A DNA stretch of 64,000 nt from Sulfurimonas sp. (GCA_002899765.1 PPDH01000020.1:1-64000), one strand, 5' to 3'. Positions 17,598 through 26,841 are shown, counted from the first letter of the stretch. Made by a program: numbers and translations. The notes: a model not told the origin generated them from the sequence alone.

Positions 17598-18716
17598 ATG
17601 GAACACTACTTTACAGAATGTTTTTTACTGATTGATAAAATATATATAGATTTTTATAATTGGGCAAAAAATAGTATTTTTTATTATCAGTTTTTTTTAT
17701 CAATAGTATCTGCTATAATTTTTTGGCTTGTATTTTCACATATTCCAGAGAGCAAAAAATATAAAAGTTTGCGTCCTATAGTAGAACTGGATATGTATCA
17801 AATCTATAGTAGTTTATTTCATCTATTTGATTTAATTATGCGATATAAAGATGCAAGTCCATCTTTTTTTCAAGAAAAAATACGCGGTGGAACATTATCT
17901 CGTAATGATATTAAATTAGGTCTTCAAAATAAATGTCTAAATGCAAGTTATTTGTTTGACCCTAAAATTAGCCACTTGCTAATGCCGATAGGTGAGCAAA
18001 TATTTGAATCTTCTAAAAAAATTGAACAATTGATAGATAAAATCTTTAGTTTCAATCAATTTTCCTCTCCCATAGAACTTTTATTACTTGAAAAAATTCG
18101 TCAAGAATTGAAAAAATATGATTATGACGAACGGAGAATAAAAGAAAATGCTGTATCAGTTACTGGCTTTCCATCAGTTCCAGTAATTTACTATCGTGAA
18201 GAGAATTTTTATGATTTGTATAAATTGTTTATCGAACTTCAAGATATAGTTTTAAATAGAAATAACTATTTTGATAGAAATATTTTTATTTTTAAAATTC
18301 AATATTTATTTTATTCTGGGCAATATCAGCAATGCATCAATCATATCAATAAAAACCGTAATTACTTTTCTGAAGATATTAATTTTTCGCAAAATTATTA
18401 CGCATTATGTCAGTATCAAATAGACAATAAAAAAGAGTTCTATAAAACAATAGATAATATATATAAAGAACGCCCATACAATGGTAGTTTAGTATCATCA
18501 AGAAGTTTTTTAAAAGATTTTACAGAAGATGAAAAACTTATAAATATTCTCAAAAAATATTATACTGAAGAAGAGTATGAATATTTTAAAGTAACTATAG
18601 AGCAAGAAAAAGAACATTTTGATTTATTTATGAATACCAATAGGTCATTATCAAAATATCATGCAAATAAAGATTTTAGGTTAATACCCATAGAAGATGG
18701 AGAAAACAAATTATGA
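17598..18716 (+). CDS. Membrane-anchored protein of unknown function
   Basis: I do not recognise this 372-aa protein. A single strong membrane segment lies at about residues 22-44 (FFLSIVSAIIFWLVF). The remainder looks cytosolic and helical, rich in Tyr, Phe, Asn and Lys, with a TPR-like stretch at about 245-300 (YLFYSGQYQQCINHINKN). No catalytic motif is seen. It is markedly more AT-rich than mod or res, which suggests a separate origin. It starts 6 bp after the PIN gene and overlaps res by ATGA (18713-18716). A third member of the ATPase-PIN module is the best guess. Confidence 0.75.
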   Translation: MEHYFTECFLLIDKIYIDFYNWAKNSIFYYQFFLSIVSAIIFWLVFSHIPESKKYKSLRPIVELDMYQIYSSLFHLFDLIMRYKDASPSFFQEKIRGGTLSRNDIKLGLQNKCLNASYLFDPKISHLLMPIGEQIFESSKKIEQLIDKIFSFNQFSSPIELLLLEKIRQELKKYDYDERRIKENAVSVTGFPSVPVIYYREENFYDLYKLFIELQDIVLNRNNYFDRNIFIFKIQYLFYSGQYQQCINHINKNRNYFSEDINFSQNYYALCQYQIDNKKEFYKTIDNIYKERPYNGSLVSSRSFLKDFTEDEKLINILKKYYTEEEYEYFKVTIEQEKEHFDLFMNTNRSLSKYHANKDFRLIPIEDGENKL

Positions 18717-21679
18717 AAATACAATTTGACAGCAACTTAGATTACCAAGACAGAGCCATCAGTTCCATAGTAGATATTTTTGAAGGGCAAGAGGTTTGCC
18801 AAAGCAATTTTAGCGTTGTAACGCATGGCGGAAAAGGGAAGAGAACCTTTAATGATCTCAATGATTTGGGTATCGGGAATAGGCTTGAGCTTTTGGATGA
18901 AGAAATTCTTACTAATGTACAAAATATTCAGCTCAAAAATGGACTTGCTCAAAGTAAAAAACTCGGTTCTATGGACTTTTCGGTGGAGATGGAAACGGGA
19001 ACGGGTAAAACCTATGTTTATCTCAAATATATTTTTGAGTTAAACAAACGCTATGGATTTACAAAGTTCATCATCGTTGTTCCATCTATCGCCATAAAAG
19101 AGGGAACGAAAAAAACTCTTGATATAACGACTGAGCACTTCAAATCAATCTTTGATAATGTCAATTATGACTACTTTATCTACGATAGTTCCAACCTTGA
19201 ACAAGTTAGAGATTTTGCAACAAGCGGTGATATACGAATCATGGTTATCAACATAGATGCTTTTAGAAAAAGCTTTACCGATCCGAGCAAAGATACAAAA
19301 GCAAATATCATCCACAGACAAACCGATAGACTCAACGGTCAAAAACCAATAGAGTTTATTGCCTCCACAAACCCAATAGTCATCATAGATGAGCCACAAA
19401 GTGTTGATAGCACCACGAAGTCAAAAGAGGCGATAGAAACGCTTAATCCGCTCTGTAGATTGCGTTATAGTGCAACACATTTGGAAAAATTTAACCTCAT
19501 GTATAAGCTCGATAGCATTGATGCGTATGAGCAGCAGCTCGTTAAGCAGATAGAAGTGGCGAATGTTCAGTTGGAAGATAGCTCAAACAAACCATATATC
19601 AAGCTCATAAGCGTGAGTGCAAATCCAAGAAGTGAAAAAATAGAGATAGATGTAAACCAAAACGGTACAACAAAGAGAAAAACCGTAACCGTAAAAGATG
19701 GCGATGATTTGTATGAAAAATCAAATAGCAGAGACGTTTATAGTGACTATGCTATCAATGATATTTACATAGAAAAAGGGAATGAATACATAGAGTTCTC
19801 TAACCAAGAGAGCGTGAACATCGGGCAAACCATCGGCAGTGTGGATGATGATAGTATCAAAAGACTACAAATTAGAAAAACCATAGAAGAGCATTTAGAT
19901 AAAGAACTTCGGCTAACTCAAAAAGGAATCAAAGTTTTGTCGCTCTTTTTTATAGATAAAGTTGCTAATTATAGAGAGTATGATGCAGAGGCAAATCCCC
20001 TCAAAGGTAAATATGCCCAGTGGTTTGAAGAAGAGTACAAAGAGATTTCAAAAAGAAGAAAATACACCACACTTTTTAATGATGTTGATGTAAATACAGA
20101 GGTCTCAAAAATCCACGATGGATACTTTTCCGCCGATAAAAAAGGAATACTCAAAGATACTTCTGGGAACACTGTGGACGATGAAAGCATATTTGACAAA
20201 ATCATGAAAAACAAAGAGAAACTTCTTAGTTTTAACGAACCACTTCGTTTTATATTTTCTCATAGTGCATTAAAAGAGGGATGGGATAATCCTAATGTTT
20301 TTCAAATCTGTACTTTAAATGAAACTTCGTCAGTCATGAAAAAAAGACAAGAGATAGGTCGTGGACTTAGAATCTGTGTCAACCAAGATGGCGAACGAGT
20401 AAGAGGCTTTGATGTAAATACTTTGACGGTCATGGCTAATGAGAGCTATGAGAAATTTGCCGAGGCACTGCAAAAAGAGATTGAAGAGGAAGAAGGCATC
20501 AAGTTTGGTGTAATCGAGGAACACTTCTTTTCAAATATTCCTGTCGTCAATGAAGATGGAAGCGTAGAATATTTTGGTGCCTCAAAAAGTGAGGATATGT
20601 TTAGATATCTTCAAGTAAAAGAGTACATTGACAAAAAAGGCAAAGTGCAAAACTCTCTAAGAGCTGACATCAAAGAGAATAAATTTGAAGTGCCAGATGC
20701 GTATAAAACAGTTCAAGCTCAAATAGTTTCACGAATACTCAAAGTTGCAGGAACTATGAATATAAAAAATGCAGATGATAAAAAACTTATCACGCTCAAC
20801 AAAGAAGTCTATCTTAGTGATGATTTTAAAGCCTTGTGGGAGCAGATAAAATATAAAACGACCTACAGGGTGGATTTTGATGTTGATAAGCTCGTACTTG
20901 AGTGTGCTAAGCAAATGGCAAATGATTTAACCATAGGAAAAATCAAATATCTCTACTCAAAAGCTAAAAATAAAATAACCAAAGTCGGTGTTGAGATCCT
21001 TGAAGGAAGTGCCCAAGATAAATTTATGGATTGTGATATCATAGATTATGAGCTACCCGATGTTGTGACTTACTTGCAAAATGAAACAAATTTGATGCGT
21101 AAAAATATAGTAGATATTCTTATAAAAAGTGGGAAGCTTCAAGACTTTCAAAATAATCCTCAAAAGTTTATAGACGGTGCGGTAAAAATCATCAAAAAAA
21201 CCATGAATAGCTTTATTGTCGATGGCATCAAATATCAAAAGTTAGGCAATGAATTTTACTATGCCCAAGAGTGCTTTGAAGAAAATGAGCTGTATGGGTA
21301 TCTATCTTCAAATATGATATAGAATAAAGAAAATAAATCTATCTTCACGCATACAGTTTATGACTCAACGATAGAAGAAACCTTTGCAAAAGCATTTAAT
21401 GAAAATGAGAATGTAAAACTTTTCACAAAACTACCGTCATGGTTTAAAATCAATACGCCACTTGGAAGCTATAACCCTGACTGGGCAGTTTTAATTGAGA
21501 AAGATAATGAAGAGAAGCTTTACTTTGTTGTTGAGAGCAAAGGAAGTGGTTTAGGACTTGATATCAAAACTTCTGAATCATCCAAAATAGAGTGTGCTAA
21601 AAAGCATTTTAGTGAAATATCACAAGATGTAAAATTTGTACAATCTGAAAATTTTAGTAGTTTTAGAGAGTATATTTAA
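18713..21679 (+). pseudogene. res: Type III-like restriction subunit Res, one in-frame stop
   Basis: This is the ATP-dependent restriction subunit. The helicase has Walker A ETGTGKT near residue 95, motif II IIDEPQ near 225 and motif VI QEIGRGLRI. The C-terminal endonuclease has PLGSYNPDW then YFVVESKG, the PD-(D/E)xK pattern, near residues 918-943. The frame is open for 988 codons except TAG at 21320-21322 (codon 870), read as SSNMI, stop, NKENKSIF. The stop removes exactly the nuclease domain and leaves the helicase. Homologues run on through this point. It starts in an ATGA overlap with the membrane protein. Confidence 0.88.
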
Positions 21680-21703
21680 TAGGGAGTAGGGCTCTTGCTC
21701 CTA

Positions 21704-22075
21704 TTACAATTCTATTTTGTGAGAGTATTTTTTTAGCATACCTTTATAATCAGCCTCAATAGATTCAATGTTCTTAATCATTTTTATCTCTTCAATCACT
21801 TTGATAAAAAAATTCAAACTATAAATTAGATCATCATAGTTTCCATCAACACTGCAATACTTCATACTGAATTTTTTGATTTGAATTTTTTTTGTTTTTT
21901 CAGTGTCTTTTTTATTGCCCACAAGCCTTATTCTGTTGGCTTTTTCTTCAACTGATATAAAAATTGAAGCAAGATTTACAATATCATCTACGCTTAATGA
22001 TATACCAAGTTCTTCAATTTGTTGTTCAATAATTTTATGGTTTCTATTTTTTATTTCTTCAAGCATAAACAGCAT
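21704..22075 (-). CDS. Small protein of unknown function, 123 aa (paralogue B)
   Basis: This is a paralogue of the 133-aa protein at 9008-9409 (shared EIK.RN, SVD.I, IRL.G..K and FS patterns over the first 75 residues). It lies on the far side of the defence cargo, also on the minus strand. Helical, no membrane segment. An internal ATG three codons on is an alternative start; neither has a strong ribosome site. Two identical palindromes lie 27 and 75 bp upstream, between this gene and the divergent excisionase-like gene. A DNA-binding role is possible but unproven. Confidence 0.65.
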   Translation of the reverse strand: MLFMLEEIKNRNHKIIEQQIEELGISLSVDDIVNLASIFISVEEKANRIRLVGNKKDTEKTKKIQIKKFSMKYCSVDGNYDDLIYSLNFFIKVIEEIKMIKNIESIEADYKGMLKKYSHKIEL

Positions 22076-22101
22076 TGTATCTTTTTATTTCTTAAAATAT
22101 C

Positions 22102-22119
22102 TGGAACTCTTAAGTTCCA
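22102..22119. promoter_or_regulatory. Palindromic operator, copy 1
   Basis: TGGAACT-CTTA-AGTTCCA is a perfect 18-bp palindrome. It lies in the 202-bp gap between the divergent paralogue B and the excisionase-like gene. Confidence 0.65.
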
Positions 22120-22149
22120 TTTTAGAAAATTTTAGTTATAGTTTTGATA

Positions 22150-22167
22150 TGGAACTTATGAGTTCCA
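22150..22167. promoter_or_regulatory. Palindromic operator, copy 2
   Basis: TGGAACT-TATG-AGTTCCA has the same arms as the site 48 bp to the left, with a different 4-bp spacer. Conserved arms with a variable spacer indicate a dimeric protein-binding site. A degenerate third copy may lie at 22177-22191. Confidence 0.65.
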
Positions 22168-22277
22168 GTTTTGAAATGGTTTTAAGTTACATTTTAAAAC
22201 AGGAGAAGAAAACTTAGAAAATTTATTGCGTGCATGTAGTTGCACAACAAAAAGGACAAAAAATGAAGGATTAAAAA

Positions 22278-22487
22278 ATGTTTGAATTACTAAATAAAAA
22301 ATATAATAGATTATTTTTAACAAAAAAAGAGTTGGCTAATGAGCTTAATATAAGTGCAGCAACGCTGAACAGACAATTGAAGTCTGATACGCTTAATATT
22401 GGATATACAGTTATCGGTGGACAATACAGATTTTCTTTAAAATCTTTAGCAAACTATTTAGAAGCTGTTGAAATGATGGTTCCATAA
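22278..22487 (+). CDS. Excisionase/AlpA-like DNA-binding protein
   Basis: This 69-aa protein is essentially one helix-turn-helix (LTKKELANELNISAATLNRQLK at about residues 14-35) followed by a short wing, the size and layout of excisionase or AlpA-type regulators. It ends 10 bp before the integrase gene and is likely cotranscribed with it. It would bend DNA at the attachment site or control integrase expression. The two upstream palindromes probably regulate it. Confidence 0.7.
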   Translation: MFELLNKKYNRLFLTKKELANELNISAATLNRQLKSDTLNIGYTVIGGQYRFSLKSLANYLEAVEMMVP

Positions 22488-22497
22488 GGGAGTTAAA

Positions 22498-23760
22498 ATG
22501 GCAAAATTAGAAAAAACAAGATATCCATCTGTTTATAAGAGGGTAGGAATTAACGATACAAGTTTTATTATAAAGTATAAAATTGCAGGCAAATTAAATG
22601 AAGAAGTTGCAGGTAAAGAATCTGATGGTATGACTGCAAAAAAAGCTTCGGAAATTTTAGATGTAAGAAAAAATCATAATCTTGATAAAAAAGTTGAAGT
22701 TGCAAATTCTGTAAAAGCTAAAAAAAGTTTCCAAAATTTGGCTAAATCATATTTTGATAATTTATATTTAGAAGCGAATGAAGAATCAGAAGTTGAAGAT
22801 AGAGAAAAAAAGAAGAAAACATCCAAAAATATAAAAAGGGAAGAAAGCGTTTATAAAAAATTCTGGGGAGACTGGAATTTAAAAATGTTGCCAATTGCAA
22901 AAATAAGACAAGAGCAAGTTTTAAAACATATTAATTCAAAAAAGAGTGCTTACAGCGATAAATCAATTTATAATGCGTTAACAGTTGCTAAAAGCATTAT
23001 GAAGCACACAGCAAAAGAGCATAGTGATTTGAATAACCCTTTTATGATTGATGAATATAAAAAAGCAAAAAAGAATAACAATAGAAAAGAGTATTTGACA
23101 CAAAGTCAATGCTCTATGTTATTAAATCATTTAAGGGATTGTAGCACTTTTAAAAACTATGTTCTTGTGCTAACAAGTTTAATGACAGGCGCAAGACCGA
23201 ATTCTGTTCTGACATTAAAAGTTGAAGACATTGATTTCAGAAAAAATGAAATTAAATTTTATGATTATAAGCGTAAAATGCCATACTATTCAAAGATTAC
23301 AAAAGAGCTTACTCTTAACTTAAAAAAGCAAGTTGAAGATCTTAAAAGACAAAATTATGTGTTTTTTAATGATGATCCAAGTGTCGCATATTCTTCTTAT
23401 CCATCATCTATTCAAACTGTTTTGGATAAATTGTTTAATGCAGAAAAAAATGAGGATGAAGAGAGAATAGTACCGTACACATTAAGACACACTTTTGCAA
23501 ACTTATTGCTACAAGTGCATAAAGTACCAGTATTTGAAGTCTCGCAACTTTTAAATCATGCGAATATTTCAACAACTATTGATCACTATATTACTTTTAA
23601 TCACGATTTAGTTGTTAAAGATCTGAATCATTTTGAAAATGCAATTACTCAAAATCATGTAACAGCAGAAGAGTTGTTAATAGATAATTTAAAAGATTTT
23701 GATCTTGATGATGATGTTATTTTAAAAATTATAGATAGAGTAAAAAAGCTTGCTATATAG
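22498..23760 (+). CDS. int: Tyrosine recombinase integrase of the element
   Basis: This 420-aa site-specific recombinase has an N-terminal arm-binding and SAM-like core-binding region (to about residue 195). The catalytic domain has R233 (TGARPNSVL), R330-H331 (YTLRHTF), H354 (LLNHANIS) and nucleophile Y364 (DHYI). Y327 stands where many relatives have the first His of HxxR. GGGAG precedes the ATG. It ends 257 bp before the tRNA-fMet fragment that marks the element boundary, as expected for an integrase next to its attachment site. Confidence 0.93.
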   Translation: MAKLEKTRYPSVYKRVGINDTSFIIKYKIAGKLNEEVAGKESDGMTAKKASEILDVRKNHNLDKKVEVANSVKAKKSFQNLAKSYFDNLYLEANEESEVEDREKKKKTSKNIKREESVYKKFWGDWNLKMLPIAKIRQEQVLKHINSKKSAYSDKSIYNALTVAKSIMKHTAKEHSDLNNPFMIDEYKKAKKNNNRKEYLTQSQCSMLLNHLRDCSTFKNYVLVLTSLMTGARPNSVLTLKVEDIDFRKNEIKFYDYKRKMPYYSKITKELTLNLKKQVEDLKRQNYVFFNDDPSVAYSSYPSSIQTVLDKLFNAEKNEDEERIVPYTLRHTFANLLLQVHKVPVFEVSQLLNHANISTTIDHYITFNHDLVVKDLNHFENAITQNHVTAEELLIDNLKDFDLDDDVILKIIDRVKKLAI

Positions 23761-23845
23761 CTTTTTACTATTTGTTGCTGCTCTACAACTCCCATTTTTC
23801 CCATCTATTTTTACTTCTTTATATTAAAAAAAATTATATTACTGC

Positions 23846-23878
23846 GGTTGGGTATTTACCCAACCGATTTACCCAACC
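23846..23878. repeat. Inverted and direct ACCCAACC repeats after int
   Basis: GGTTGGGT-ATTT-ACCCAACC is a perfect 8-bp inverted repeat, and ACCCAACC occurs a third time at 23871-23878, followed by TTTT. It may end int transcription, or serve as integrase or excisionase arm sites near the attachment core. The remaining 200 bp of this gap shows no gene. Confidence 0.5.
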
Positions 23879-24016
23879 TTTTCCTATACTTTTATGATAA
23901 AACTTGCTAAAAAGTGATAAATTATTAAAGAAAAAATAGGATGTATGAATGCTTGTAAATGCCTATATTGTGTGGTTTTTAGGGTGTTTAAGATTTGAAT
24001 GTGATTTTGTAAGAAA

Positions 24017-24058
24017 GGGTTATGAGCCCGACGAGCTACCGAACTGCTCTATTCCGCG
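24017..24058 (-). other. att: Element attachment site: 5' half of a tRNA-fMet
   Basis: These 42 bases are identical to 24212-24253, the 5' half of the intact tRNA-fMet gene from its first base to the 3' side of the anticodon stem. Identity stops exactly at the tRNA 5' end on one side and just past the anticodon loop on the other. A second tRNA-fMet appears to have been split in or near its anticodon loop by integration. The element side holds int, and the chromosomal side holds tRNA-Gln. The other junction is outside the window. Confidence 0.75.
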
Positions 24059-24081
24059 ACATACCTATAAATAGGGGTTTG

Positions 24082-24156
24082 TGGATGGGGTAGAGGGATT
24101 CGAACCCCCGAATAGCGGCACCAAAAGCCGCGGCCTTACCGCTTGGCGATACCCCA
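24082..24156 (-). tRNA. tRNA-Gln (anticodon TTG)
   Basis: The acceptor stem TGGGGTA/TACCCCA, the D arm, the anticodon stem GCGGC/GCCGC with a loop reading TTTTGGT, a T arm with TTCGAAT, and an encoded CCA are all present. The anticodon UUG reads CAA and CAG glutamine codons. It is not a suppressor. Confidence 0.95.
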
Positions 24157-24176
24157 GTGTAGAAAATTTAAAGAAT

Positions 24177-24253
<77 letters not shown>

Positions 24254-24410
24254 TCACTTACAAACAAGGCTAATATGTTTGTTGGAGTGGAATTATAGGC
24301 AAATATGCTTTCTTTGTCAAGGAGAGCATGATTGAATTTGGAAAAAGGGTTTGAACTAAAATTAATCAACTTTTCTATACAATTGCAGTATTAAAATAAA
24401 AGAAGCATAA

Positions 24411-25439
24411 ATGAGAGCTACACAAAGAGTTTTAGAAGCAATTGACGAGATAAAAAAGGGACGTATGGTCATCATGATTGATGATGAAGACAGGGAAAAT
24501 GAAGTAGATTTGGTCTATGCATCTGCCTTCTCTACACCTGAACATGTTAACTTTATGGCAACACACGCAAGAGGACTCATCTGCGTTGCAATCAGTAAGA
24601 AGATTGCTACAAGACTTGAACTTAATCCGATGGTAAGTTCAAATACATCCTCATACGAGACGGCATTTACAGTCTCGGTAGATGCAAAAAATGCACTGAC
24701 TGGAATTTCGGCAAGAGAGAGGGATGATACTATAAAAATATTGGCAAATCCGATAAGTAATGCGGATGAGTTGGTAAAACCCGGTCATATATTTCCACTT
24801 ATAGCAAAAGACGGCGGAACACTTGTCAGAACTGGGCATACGGAAGGTTCCGTTGATTTATGCCGTTTGGCAGGACTTAGTGAATCAGCCGTAATTTGTG
24901 AGATCATAAAAGAAGACGGCACGATGGCTAGGCGTGATGATTTGGATATATTTGGCGAAAAACATGCTCTTAAAACTATTTTTATTTCAGATATTGTCGA
25001 GTACCGTCTTGCAAACGAGAGGCTTGTAAATGAGGTAGATGTAGAGGATGTAGAGTTTTTTGATACAAAAGTGAAGAAGTACACATTTACGGATCATGAT
25101 AAAATAGAACATACGGCAATAGTGTTTCATAATGTAACATCGATTGCAAACGTAAGAGTACATAACGTTATACAAGATATGGAACTTCTTTTAAATCAGA
25201 AAAAATATAACAATATTATATCTTGCATAGAGTATCTAAAGCAAAACAGCGGTGTTTTAATCTTTATCAACAAGCCGACACACCATGATAATGCTGCAAT
25301 GAAAGAGTTCGGAATAGGGGCGCAGATACTCAAATCTTTAGGTATCTCGAAGATTAATCTTCTTACCTCTATAAAAGCAACAGAATTTGTAGGTCTTGGC
25401 GGTTTTGGATTAGAGATAAATGAGGTTATAGATATTTAA
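24411..25439 (+). CDS. ribB: DHBP synthase RibB with degenerate RibA-like domain
   Basis: RibB makes 3,4-dihydroxy-2-butanone 4-phosphate from ribulose 5-phosphate for riboflavin. Residues 1-200 carry the active-site motif DDEDRENEVDL, the THARGLI segment, the RTGHTEGSVDL loop and the DGTMARRDDL segment. Residues 205-342 have the length and general pattern of a GTP cyclohydrolase II domain but lack its zinc-binding cysteines and GDVFGS/RCDCG region, so that part should not be catalytic. A separate ribA is expected elsewhere. No FMN riboswitch fits in the 157-bp upstream gap. Confidence 0.92.
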   Translation: MRATQRVLEAIDEIKKGRMVIMIDDEDRENEVDLVYASAFSTPEHVNFMATHARGLICVAISKKIATRLELNPMVSSNTSSYETAFTVSVDAKNALTGISARERDDTIKILANPISNADELVKPGHIFPLIAKDGGTLVRTGHTEGSVDLCRLAGLSESAVICEIIKEDGTMARRDDLDIFGEKHALKTIFISDIVEYRLANERLVNEVDVEDVEFFDTKVKKYTFTDHDKIEHTAIVFHNVTSIANVRVHNVIQDMELLLNQKKYNNIISCIEYLKQNSGVLIFINKPTHHDNAAMKEFGIGAQILKSLGISKINLLTSIKATEFVGLGGFGLEINEVIDI

Positions 25440-25476
25440 TAAAATATATATATCTTTATTAAATTCTTATGTTCGT

Positions 25477-25482
25477 TATAAT
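25477..25482 (+). promoter_or_regulatory. -10 box for the gene at 25510
   Basis: GTTATAAT lies 28 bases before the ATG in the short gap after ribB. It suggests an independent promoter for the RraB/DUF695 gene and the genes that follow. Confidence 0.5.
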
Positions 25483-25509
25483 AAATAAAAATTCAGTTGA
25501 AGATGGTAC

Positions 25510-26223
25510 ATGAGAGAGATATTTAGCAGAGTTGAAGATTCTGCATTAGTCAATATAGAAGTTGAAGTTGAAATAGAGGATTACGAGGGTTCTTTTCCTT
25601 GGTTGTTTAGTCTGTTTTTAAAATCAAATAACAAAGACGCTGAGTCTTTTGAACAGTTTTTAGAGACAAAAGAGTCTGTTATTATTTCACTTGAGCATCA
25701 AAACAGAGCGAAATATGTCGGTACAAGAATTAATGACGGCTGGCATGAGTTCTATTTTTATGCAAAAGATTCAAAAAACTTAGAAGTTGTGGTCTCAGCA
25801 ATATTAAAAGAGAGCGGTTTTAAATATGAAAGCAGTGTGGTTAAGGACGCAAAATGGGATTTTTACACAAAAAATCTTTTTCCTACAGAACTTGAATTTC
25901 ATAATATACAGAGTCAAAATATAATATTTTTACTTCAAGAAGAGGGTGATGAGTTGTTAGCGCCAAGGGATGTAGAACACTATATATCATTTGATACGGC
26001 TACTCAAAAAGAGAGATTTATAAAAAATATTATTACATACGGATTTGAGTTTAAAGATGATATAAGTAGTGAAGAGTTTGAACATGGAGCAGCTCTTGTA
26101 AAATTTCACTCTGTTACAAATGAAGAGGTCAGAAGTGTTGTAGAGGAGCTCTATGAGCTGATTAAAAAAGAGCATGGCTATTATGAGGGTTGGAGTACGA
26201 CATTGGTGCAGAAGGTTGATTAG
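25510..26223 (+). CDS. DUF695 plus RraB-domain protein
   Basis: This 237-aa protein appears to join an N-terminal DUF695-like domain (about residues 1-130, containing FPWLFSLFL and a WHEFYFYAKD strand) to a C-terminal RraB-like ribonuclease-regulator domain (about 135-235, with GDELLAPRDVEHYISFDT and HSVTNEEV). RraB in E. coli inhibits RNase E, but Campylobacterota mostly use RNase J and Y, so the role here is uncertain. It starts a run of five closely spaced genes ending with nspC and the methyltransferase. Confidence 0.75.
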   Translation: MREIFSRVEDSALVNIEVEVEIEDYEGSFPWLFSLFLKSNNKDAESFEQFLETKESVIISLEHQNRAKYVGTRINDGWHEFYFYAKDSKNLEVVVSAILKESGFKYESSVVKDAKWDFYTKNLFPTELEFHNIQSQNIIFLLQEEGDELLAPRDVEHYISFDTATQKERFIKNIITYGFEFKDDISSEEFEHGAALVKFHSVTNEEVRSVVEELYELIKKEHGYYEGWSTTLVQKVD

Positions 26224-26229
26224 TTACTT

Positions 26230-26841
26230 GTGAAAAAAGTACTTTTTAAAAGATACTTTATTGCTATTTTTTGGGTACTCTTTGAGATTCTTTTTAAACT
26301 CAGGTATAGATTTAACTACATTGGATTGGAAAATATACCGCATGATAAAGCTGTTATGCTTTTGGGTAATCATGTAAGCTGGATAGATTGGTTCATCCTT
26401 CAATTGCCTATTAATAGAAGAATTAATTACATAATAGATAAAGATATTTATAATTGGAAGCTCTTTAACTGGGTTTTTAGGATGGCTGAGCTTATTCCTG
26501 TTTCAAAAAAAGCATCAAAAGGCTCCTTTATTGAAACCTCAAAGAGATTAAAAAATGGTAAAATAGTTGCTATATTTCCTGAGGGTGAAATATCTAGAAG
26601 TGCTAATATTTCAAAGTTTTACAGAGGTTATGAATATATTGACAGGGGCGATGCAGTTATAGTGCCGTTTCATATAGATGGAGTTTTTGGAAGTTTGTTT
26701 GCAAGGCATAAAGGCAATGTAAGAAGATGCTTTTTAAAAAAGAGGGAAATTACGGTCTATTTCGGAGAGGCAATTTCGCAAGAAATTAAGGCAGATGAAT
26801 TAAGACAAAGAGTTATAAAATTAAAAAGGATGAAGATTTGA
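26230..26841 (+). CDS. PlsC-type lysophospholipid acyltransferase
   Basis: The 203-aa protein has the acyltransferase motif I NHVSWID (His and Asp catalytic pair, about residues 47-53) and motif III FPEGEISR (about 116-123), after an N-terminal hydrophobic helix (IAIFWVLFEILF). It should acylate a lysophospholipid or similar lipid at the inner membrane. The start is GTG, 6 bp after the previous stop. It overlaps the next gene by 4 bp. Confidence 0.85.
   Translation: MKKVLFKRYFIAIFWVLFEILFKLRYRFNYIGLENIPHDKAVMLLGNHVSWIDWFILQLPINRRINYIIDKDIYNWKLFNWVFRMAELIPVSKKASKGSFIETSKRLKNGKIVAIFPEGEISRSANISKFYRGYEYIDRGDAVIVPFHIDGVFGSLFARHKGNVRRCFLKKREITVYFGEAISQEIKADELRQRVIKLKRMKI

Noticed and set aside
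24082-24156. tRNA-Gln as a possible nonsense suppressor
   Set aside because: The anticodon is TTG, reading CAA/CAG. It is an ordinary glutamine tRNA.
24254-24410. FMN riboswitch upstream of ribB
   Set aside because: The gap is short and lacks the conserved RFN stem sequences.
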